From NCBI RefSeq assembly GCF_028816455.1, contig NZ_CP118246.1:62001-126000 (forward strand): a stretch of 64,000 nucleotides of DNA. The letters run 5' to 3'. Under the pieces are notes generated by a model. That model made no database searches, was not told the origin of the DNA, and saw only the letters and a list, made by a program, of their open reading frames with translations. The translations under genes and the position numbers were made by a program. Below, in pieces: positions 58,362 through 64,000 of this stretch. The DNA comes from Devosia algicola. Its GTDB lineage: Bacteria; Pseudomonadota; Alphaproteobacteria; Rhizobiales; Devosiaceae. How positions within the stretch are numbered: the stretch's first letter is position 1; each line of letters opens with the position of its first letter.

Positions 58362-58680
58362 CTATTGACCCGCAGCCGAGCACGGCGCCACAGCTGCACA
58401 CGGTGCCGAAGCGGCGCACGGAGCGACTGCAGCACAGGGCGCCGCAGCGGCGCATGGGGCGACAGCCGCACATGGGGCGCCTGCTGAGCAGGGTGCCGCC
58501 GCCGCGCAGGGCGCGGCAGCCGAGCAGGGCGCTGATGACGAATCCGACGTCACGCTAACGACGGCAGCCGTCACAGCAGCGGGTACCGGCGCTGCCCGGT
58601 GACTGACATGATCAATCGCAACCGCGCCAACAGCAGTGGCCAGCGCAGGCTCCAAACAGGAATGTGTTGCGGTTGCTCAT
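58362..58680 (-). CDS. Membrane-anchored Cys-hexapeptide repeat protein, one apparent frameshift
   Basis: After removing one G at 58648-58649 (plus strand CAGGCTCC), an ATG at 58680 that overlaps the YeeE stop (ATGA) opens a 105-residue protein. It starts MSNRNTFLFGAALATAVGAV (one membrane helix or signal anchor), has an Ala/Val/Pro/Ser stretch, and then nine Cys each preceded by Ala-Pro and spaced exactly six residues (repeat C[AS]AxAP), ending SAAGQ. In the raw sequence only a TTG-initiated fragment from 58655 is open. The regular Cys ladder suggests metal or sulfane-sulfur binding in the periplasm. I do not recognise the family. Confidence 0.65.
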
Positions 58681-59897
58681 TTCTTGAACCCATCCAATCC
58701 GAACAGTGGGCGTAGGAAAACGCCACCGAGACTGCCAGCAAAGGCCGCCCCGAACCAGAGCCAACCGTGCAAGCTGCCCGAAGCGATACCCGAAAACAGC
58801 GCCCCGATATTGCATCCAAACGATAGTCGGGCGCCGTAGCCCATGGCAATGCCGCCAATTGCGGCTGCCAGCAGCGATAGCAGGGGCAGAGTGGCCTTGG
58901 GCGCGAACTTTCCAGCGAGGCTCGCCGCCAGCGCGGCCCCGAGCAAAATGCCAAAATTCATCACCGAGGTGGCGTCAGCCAATACGCTGTTATTGAGCGC
59001 TGCCGCCTGGCCTGGCCAGGTCCAGAATTCCCACGTCGCCACCGGCACGCCGACCGCGCTGGCAATTTTTGCGCCCCATAGGCCAAAGCCGTAGGTGATT
59101 GACCAAGGGTGTCCGGCCACCAACAGGGTCGCCAGGTTAAGCGCCGCCAAGGCCAAACCAGCCCCGATCAGTGGCCATGGACCGTGCAGCAGGCGCGTCA
59201 AGCCACCTCGAGATGGCGCTGCGACCTTTTCAAGGGATCCATGGCGCGCCCGTTCCACCAGAACGGTGACAGCGCCGACAGCGGCAAGTCCCAGAAGGGT
59301 TACGGCGACGCCCCCCGGCACACCAAGTACAGTGCCCAGACTGGTCGGCGGCAATGCCGGCATCCCCAGCCACCAGGGCAAATGCGCAGTGCCCAACAGA
59401 GCGCCGATGATGAAAAATGCCAGGGTCACCAACATGCGTGCGCTGCCCCCACCCACGGTAAACAGGGTGCCCGACCCGCAGCCGCCCCCCAGTTGCATGC
59501 CCAGTCCGAATATGGCTGCCCCAACCAGAACTGATATCCCAACCGGCGCCGTCGCCCCAACCAACGGTTGTCCAAAGACGGATCCCACCGCCAATAGCGG
59601 TATGAAAGCGGCTGCCGCCGCGCCAATCATCAGCAGTTGAGCGCGCATGGCGCGTCCACGTCGTTCGACAGCCAACCGGCGCCAACCACCGGTAAAACCG
59701 AATGACGCGTGATAAAGCGTAATGCCCAACAGGCTACCAATCAGAAACAATAGTGATTGGCGCGGGTTGATCAGTTGCCCGATAATTTGGGCGAATATCA
59801 CAATCGCCAAACTGACCAACAGCACTACGCCACGGTCGACATTGGTGCCGCTGCTCGGGGCTGGGGACTGCGGCATGGATGCGGAGGCCATACTCAT
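58677..59897 (-). CDS. YeeE/YedE (TsuA-like) sulfur-compound transporter
   Basis: A 406-residue protein with about ten or more hydrophobic segments. It has the two conserved Cys motifs of the YeeE/YedE family, GMQLGGGCGSGTLFTVGGG and ARLSFGCNIGALFSGIASGS. In TsuA these cysteines relay thiosulfate through the membrane. The length fits full-size duplicated YeeE proteins. It sits directly after a secreted rhodanese on the same strand and overlaps the Cys-repeat gene by 4 bases, so thiosulfate or another sulfane compound is a reasonable substrate. Confidence 0.85.
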   Translation of the reverse strand: MSMASASMPQSPAPSSGTNVDRGVVLLVSLAIVIFAQIIGQLINPRQSLLFLIGSLLGITLYHASFGFTGGWRRLAVERRGRAMRAQLLMIGAAAAAFIPLLAVGSVFGQPLVGATAPVGISVLVGAAIFGLGMQLGGGCGSGTLFTVGGGSARMLVTLAFFIIGALLGTAHLPWWLGMPALPPTSLGTVLGVPGGVAVTLLGLAAVGAVTVLVERARHGSLEKVAAPSRGGLTRLLHGPWPLIGAGLALAALNLATLLVAGHPWSITYGFGLWGAKIASAVGVPVATWEFWTWPGQAAALNNSVLADATSVMNFGILLGAALAASLAGKFAPKATLPLLSLLAAAIGGIAMGYGARLSFGCNIGALFSGIASGSLHGWLWFGAAFAGSLGGVFLRPLFGLDGFKK

Positions 59898-59955
59898 GAA
59901 ATCAACGCTGCTATCTTGGGAATGAATAAGAGGGCAATAGTCGTTCTAATACGGC

Positions 59956-59982
59956 AATGTCCAGGGCTCTACCCCGGACATT
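59956..59982 (-). terminator. Hairpin between rhodanese and YeeE genes
   Basis: AATGTCC (59956-59962) pairs with GGACATT (59976-59982), and an inner GGG/CCC extends the stem past one mismatch, leaving a small loop. It lies 26 bases after the rhodanese stop in the minus-strand direction and 59 bases before the YeeE ATG. It may terminate or attenuate transcription so that the downstream genes are made in different amounts. Confidence 0.5.
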
Positions 59983-60008
59983 ACACCTGCATATCGTAGC
60001 CAGCACTT

Positions 60009-60920
60009 CTATTCGACGGGACGCTCGGGATCGGCAGCCCATTCGGCCATTGAACCATCGTACATACGGGTATTCTTGTTGCCCTGTACTTCAGATAGAC
60101 CGAACCAGATCACCGAAGCCCAGTGACCGGTATTGCAAAAGGCGATGTTAGATTCGTCCGACTTGACGCCAACGCTGGCGGCAAGGCTTGCTACTTTTTC
60201 GGGGTCTGCGAACGAGGCCTTGTCGTTATCATAAAGGCTCATATTTTCGATATTGACCGCGCCTGGGATCGTGCCAGCCACGCGAACGACCGGGCTCTTG
60301 GATTCACCCTTGTATTGCGCCGCCGGACGGCCATCAATCAATGGCGTGCCGTTGGCGAGTGCGGCCTTGACGTCTGCAGTCGTGGCCAGCAATTCCTGGC
60401 GAAAATTCGGTGTAAAGGTTGCAGGCGGCAGTACCGTGGCAACATCGGTGACCTCACCGCCAGCCGCGTCCCATGCCCGGGCACCGCCATCCAGGATAGA
60501 TACCGCGTCATGCCCTAACACCTTGAATGTCCAGTAGATGCGGGTAGCGGCGCCAAACTCGCTCGAATTGGTGCCAGCCGGTACGATTACCACATGGTTG
60601 TCGTCGGAAATGCCAAGCGCAGCAATTAGCGCCGACGTCTTTTCTGCTCCTGGAAACTGACCCGGCACGCCGTCAATTGAATCGCGCCAGCCCGACGTTG
60701 AATAGGGAGCGCTGATCGCGCCGGGGATGTGCGCAACTGTGTATGGCAGCACATTGTCCACGGCATCGCGACTATCGAGGACAACCAGACTATTGTCGCC
60801 CAAATGTTGTTCGAGCCATGCCGCGTTGACCAGCGGCTGGTCGGTCAGGCGTTCCGCGTGAGCGCCGGAGATGAGGCCGAAACCGACTAGGACGGTAGCG
60901 GCAAGCGTTGAAAAGCGCAT
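60009..60920 (-). CDS. Secreted tandem-domain rhodanese (sulfurtransferase)
   Basis: A 303-residue protein with a signal peptide (LAATVLVGFGLISGAHAE) and two rhodanese domains. The first is ERLTDQPLVNAAWLEQHLGD and on. The second carries the active-site Cys in IAFCNTGHWASVIWFGLSE. The C-terminal YDGSMAEWAADPERPVE is typical of thiosulfate or 3-mercaptopyruvate sulfurtransferases. Periplasmic location and neighbourhood to YeeE suggest it handles thiosulfate or persulfide before import. Confidence 0.9.
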   Translation of the reverse strand: MRFSTLAATVLVGFGLISGAHAERLTDQPLVNAAWLEQHLGDNSLVVLDSRDAVDNVLPYTVAHIPGAISAPYSTSGWRDSIDGVPGQFPGAEKTSALIAALGISDDNHVVIVPAGTNSSEFGAATRIYWTFKVLGHDAVSILDGGARAWDAAGGEVTDVATVLPPATFTPNFRQELLATTADVKAALANGTPLIDGRPAAQYKGESKSPVVRVAGTIPGAVNIENMSLYDNDKASFADPEKVASLAASVGVKSDESNIAFCNTGHWASVIWFGLSEVQGNKNTRMYDGSMAEWAADPERPVE

Positions 60921-61220
60921 GTGGAGACTCCAAATTGCAAGGTGGTGAATTTGTACAAGATCAACCTCTCGGAGTCCGGGTAACCAATGGCAAAGTCACT
61001 GGCGTTAGGAGATTTTCCTGCCCCAACGCCTGTTTTTTGAGCAATTAGATTTCGCCAGGGTCATAGCCCGATTGCCGTCGGGTCTTGGCCTATGCGCGCA
61101 TTGCTGCCATGTGGGGCATTTGTCACCGGTGCACAATTGTCCGTTTTGCGCTAGAGAAGGGCGAAACGCAGCCTTATCTGAGTATCCATCGCCACAAGAA
61201 GTCAAAACGAATTGAAAAAT
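60921..61220. other. 300-base intergenic region between divergent rhodanese and dusA
   Basis: No gene, tRNA or convincing hairpin seen. It must hold the divergent promoters of both flanking genes, but I cannot pick reliable -35/-10 elements. It contains GGAGACTCC at 60923-60931, upstream of the rhodanese start, which could be an intact sequence or another altered GAGCTC. Confidence 0.5.
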
Positions 61221-62208
61221 ATGGATAGAACTTTTTCCGTCGCTCCCATGATGGATTGGACGGACAGGCACTGCCGGTATTTTCACCGGTTATTGAGTCG
61301 CCGTGCACTGCTGTTTACTGAAATGGTCACGAGTGCCGCGCTGGTCCGGGGTGATCGGGCACGGCTGCTGCGTTTTGATCCGGGCGAGCATCCCGTAGGC
61401 TCTTCAATTGGGTGGGTCCAATCCGCGCGAATTGGCTGAGGCCACTGCCATCGGAGCCGAGTTTGGATATGCCGAAATCAATCTGAATGTTGGCTGCCCC
61501 TCCGACCGGGTACAGTCGGGCCGCTTTGGCGCCTGCCTGATGGCGGAGCCTGAGCTGGTTGCTGACTGTGTTCGCGCCATGCGGGGCGTCACGGACCGGC
61601 CGATTACGGTAAAGTGCCGAATTGGCATTGATGATCAGGACGTTGAGACGGGACTGGACCATTTTGCCGATGCCATGGTGGCTGCCAACGTCGATGCGCT
61701 TTATGTGCACGCGCGCAAAGCCTGGCTCAGCGGGCTGTCGCCAAAGGAAAACCGTACAATTCCCCCGCTGGATCATGACCGTGTCCATCGGCTGCGGACC
61801 CGGCTCGCGCCCTTGCCTGTGATGATCAATGGCGGCATCGACACCATCGATAGCGCCTTGGAACAATTGCGCCATACCGACGGCGTCATGATGGGCCGCG
61901 CGGCCTATCACAATCCCTTGCAGTTGGCAGAGGTCGATAGCAGGATTTTCGGCGAGGAACGCGAACCAGTTTCGCTCCAGACGGTCATGGAACAAATGGC
62001 CTCCTATGCCGACGCACAATTGGCCGATGGCACGCGCATGAACCAGATTACCCGCCACATGCTCGGTTTGGCCAACGGGATTTCCGGCGCGCGACAGTTC
62101 CGCCAGATACTCAGCGTCGAAGCCTGCCGCCCTCATGCCGGGCCCGAGGTGTTGGAGCGGGCGTTGGCGGCAGTGATGCCTGCCAGGGAATTGGCGTTGA
62201 CGCCTTAG
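61221..62208 (+). CDS. dusA: tRNA-dihydrouridine(20/20a) synthase DusA, one apparent frameshift
   Basis: About 328 residues from ATG 61221 (MDRTFSVAPMMDWTDRHCRY). It is an FMN enzyme reducing U20/U20a of tRNA. Motifs are APMMDWTDRHCR, the catalytic-Cys segment INLNVGCPSDRVQSGRFGAC, VKCRIGID and MINGGIDT (flavin phosphate site). The frame breaks at 61398-61399 (TAGGCTC). Removing one G gives EHPVALQLGGSNPRELAEA, the conserved FMN-binding strand. Its stop overlaps, tail to tail, the corrected end of the aspartic protease gene. Confidence 0.95.
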
Positions 62209-62893
62209 TCGGTCAGGCTCCAAGGCGTCCTGGCTAACCGAGTAGCGGCTCAGCGTCTCCAGAAACGTCATGCCCAATAGAACTCTTTTCCAGCGAGTCA
62301 TTGGATGTGACAAAGGCACGAACGCCGGTGCGAACAATCCCGCCAACTTCCATTCGGTCAAGGGTCACAAAGGCAGCCTGTCCGGTGCCGTTCGCCGTTG
62401 AAACCGGTATATTGAAGCGCAGTCTGTCAATATCAATGCCAGCGGCAGCAGCATCGGTGCTGTTAAGCACGACCGCGCTGGCACCAGTATCAAAAATCAG
62501 CGGCGTGATATGGCCATTGATATCCGCACGGACTTCAAAGTGTCCGCCAAGACCCCGCGAAAATGTCGCCGTGCCGCGCTCGGCATCTACAACTGCCACG
62601 CCGGGCCGGAATTGGCCTGCAACCCGCCAGGCAACATTGCTCAAATCATATCGATAGACATAACCAAGCCCGGCGACAGCAGCGATACCGATCCAGATTG
62701 CAAGGTTTCCAAACAGTTCAGAGGCGCGTCGTCGCCGTGAAAACAACCCGCCGGCAAATATGACCAGCAATAGCAGCAAGGGCAGGACTTGAGCCGTCTG
62801 AAACTGGCTAAGGCCGACCAACGCCCCCGCGTCGGCGATAACCACCAACGCCAGTGCGCCGGCGATCAGCAATGCGATCCCGATAAATGCCAT
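62205..62893 (-). CDS. Membrane-anchored retropepsin-like aspartic protease (TIGR02281 type), two apparent frameshifts at the C-terminus
   Basis: Hydrophobic helices at the N-terminus (FIGIALLIAGALALVVIA; AQVLPLLLLLVIFAGGLF) are followed by a retropepsin-type domain with the catalytic Asp in PLIFDTGASAVVLNSTDAAA. In the raw frame the end reads KSSIGHDVSGDAEPLLG. Dropping one base near 62279-62284 (plus strand AGAACTC) gives EKSLLGMTFLETLSRYSVSQ, which fits the family. Dropping one G at 62216-62217 (AGGCTCC) gives DALELTD and a TAA at 62205. About 229 residues after correction. Confidence 0.8.
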
Positions 62894-62976
62894 CGCTTCG
62901 CTCTACCTCGCCACCGCTTCGCTACAACTGATAATGGGGGCCGCTGTGGCTTTTTCAAGTCGCCATTGCAGCCGCT

Positions 62977-63831
62977 TCATACCCCGGCCAGAAATCCTGC
63001 CAGCAGACCAATTTCCGCCAGCGCCACCAGCGCCCCGACCAAATCACCGGTTTGTCCGCCGACCAGTCGCACACATAACGCGGACCACCCGGCCACCGTT
63101 GCCAAAGCCAACGCCAGACCCAGTCCAAATCCTAATAACCCGGCGAACGGGGCGACCAGAACAAAGCCGATCAAAAGCGAAAACCCCGCGCCGACGAAAA
63201 AATTCCGCTTGAGCAAAAGGCCCGCCGTCGCGCTGGCGCCGTTCTCTCGCACTGGCGCGGCAGTTGCCGCCAGCCACAGCGCGCTTGATCGCGCCATGAC
63301 CGTGGCCCCGAGCCATAGTCCAACTGCCGACAGCGGATTGACCAACAAGATGCTGCCAAGGGCGGCAACCCGTAAAATGAGGAACAGGCACAATGACGCC
63401 ACGCCATAGGTGCCGTGCCGACTGTCTTTCATAATCTCCAAGCGTCTGGCCGCAGTCGTACCGCCAAAAAGTCCATCGGCGCTGTCGGCTATCGCATCCT
63501 CGGCCATGGCACCTGTGACAATTACCATGGCTCCAGCAGCCAGCGCTGCGCCAAAATAGGTTGGGAGCCCAAGCCACGATGCCAGCAGCAAGAGTGCTAC
63601 CGGTCCGGCACCGATCAAAAGGCTGGCGAAGGGCAGCGCCAGGGCAATCCGATTAAGGTTGGGCACTTCGTGCGCCGCCTCGCCGGTGGGCAATCGTGAA
63701 AAAAACCGCAAGGCCATCAGAACGTCTGCCTTCAGCCCCGGAACGGGCGGCGCGTCGAGCGGCACGGTCGGTTCGCGCGTCTCTGTTATTGGCGGGCTGC
63801 CCTGATGCTCGGCGCTCAATTGCATTTCCAT
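62977..63831 (-). CDS. cobS: Adenosylcobinamide-GDP ribazoletransferase (cobalamin synthase)
   Basis: A 284-residue protein with several membrane helices and the CobS signature MAEDAIADSADGLFGG, followed by LEIMKDSRHGTYGVASL. It catalyses the joining of adenosylcobinamide-GDP and alpha-ribazole to cobalamin at the inner membrane. Typical CobS has a His-Glu-Asp-Gly motif; here it reads AEDAIAD, a variant seen in alphaproteobacteria. The first 30 residues are hydrophilic, so a later start is possible. Transcribed divergently from cobT. Confidence 0.9.
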   Translation of the reverse strand: MEMQLSAEHQGSPPITETREPTVPLDAPPVPGLKADVLMALRFFSRLPTGEAAHEVPNLNRIALALPFASLLIGAGPVALLLLASWLGLPTYFGAALAAGAMVIVTGAMAEDAIADSADGLFGGTTAARRLEIMKDSRHGTYGVASLCLFLILRVAALGSILLVNPLSAVGLWLGATVMARSSALWLAATAAPVRENGASATAGLLLKRNFFVGAGFSLLIGFVLVAPFAGLLGFGLGLALALATVAGWSALCVRLVGGQTGDLVGALVALAEIGLLAGFLAGV

Positions 63832-63883
63832 CGCGTTTGCGTAACAAGGTCGCCATTCCTAGCACCTAACCGCCGGACCATCC

Positions 63884-64000
63884 ATGCCCACCTTGCCCAA
63901 CGCTGCCTACGCCGATGTCATCGAATTATTGACCATCGTGCCAAAGGGTGACGAGGCGGCGGTCGCCGCAATTCGTGACCGTGATTCTATCCTGACCAAA
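63884..64000 (+). CDS. cobT: Start of CobT (dimethylbenzimidazole phosphoribosyltransferase), cut by the window edge
   Basis: ATG 63884 opens a frame that runs off the window: MPTLPNAAYADVIELLTIVP, then KGDEAAVAAIRDRDSILTK. The position divergent from cobS with a 52-base gap, and an N-terminus compatible with CobT, support the call. Only 39 residues are visible, so it rests mainly on synteny. The gap to cobS is too short for a cobalamin riboswitch. Confidence 0.6.
   Translation, partial: MPTLPNAAYADVIELLTIVPKGDEAAVAAIRDRDSILTK

Noticed and set aside
63832..63883. Cobalamin riboswitch before cobT
   Set aside because: The gap between the divergent cobS and cobT genes is only 52 bases and shows no B12-box-like pattern.
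1..64000. tRNA, rRNA, CRISPR arrays, insertion sequences, origin
   Set aside because: Reading both strands I saw no cloverleaf candidates, no direct-repeat arrays, no transposase motifs and no DnaA-box clusters. Absence is by eye only and small RNAs could be missed.

Overview
The window is chromosomal DNA, estimated by eye at about 60% G+C, from an alphaproteobacterium, most likely of the order Hyphomicrobiales (Devosia-like; inferred from gene content only). Supporting genes are DUF2336 and DUF1491 proteins, a FeuPQ-type two-component pair, an HtrA / response regulator / kinase / GlnE block, a system I cytochrome c maturation operon and a gene transfer agent (GTA) structural cluster. Genes are dense and often overlap by 4 bases (ATGA or TGATG). 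I see no rRNA, tRNA, CRISPR array or insertion sequence.

Layout. 1-9.7 kb: cell-envelope and signalling genes (PAS histidine kinase, peptidoglycan-binding protein, DUF1491, DUF2336, a lipoprotein, a DUF1254/DUF1214 pair, penicillin-binding protein 1A, a YcgN-type protein, a degenerate GGDEF protein). 9.9-11.1 kb: DUF2254 membrane protein. 11.16-25.5 kb: a complete-looking GTA/prophage-like head-tail cluster in the order of Rhodobacter capsulatus GTA genes g1 to g15, ending with a GH108 endolysin that carries a holin-like tail. 25.5-32.9 kb: FeuNPQ-like signalling operon, a surface lipoprotein, an unknown gene and two FAD oxidoreductases. 33-37 kb: ccmI-ccmE-ccmF-ccmH. 37-43.8 kb: HtrA protease, response regulator, kinase, GlnE. 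43.8-56.1 kb: PAS kinase, aminopeptidase N, ABC exporter, beta-mannosidase, EamA transporter, flavoprotein, and a hydrolase-OsmC fusion. 56.2-60.9 kb, minus strand: a sulfur/thiol-flavoured run with a secreted rhodanese, a YeeE/YedE transporter, a membrane-anchored protein with nine regularly spaced cysteines, a His-rich unknown and a DUF3179 protein. 61.2-64 kb: dusA, an aspartic protease, cobS and the start of cobT.

The most striking property is not a gene. At least 23 reading frames break at the same short motif: wherever the plus strand should read AGCTC, one extra base is present (AGGCTC, rarely AGACTC, AGTCTC or AAAGCTC), whichever strand the gene is on. Removing that base restores conserved proteins each time. 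The same motif on the minus strand is intact at 11 or more sites. I read this as a systematic sequencing or consensus artefact, possibly driven by a modified base, and not as gene decay. Many genes below are therefore given their reconstructed extents.

The best candidate for undescribed biology is the operon at 57.7-60.9 kb. There the Cys-hexapeptide protein becomes visible in full only after the AGCTC correction. It starts on the stop codon of a thiosulfate-type transporter gene and is followed 7 bases later by a His-rich protein.
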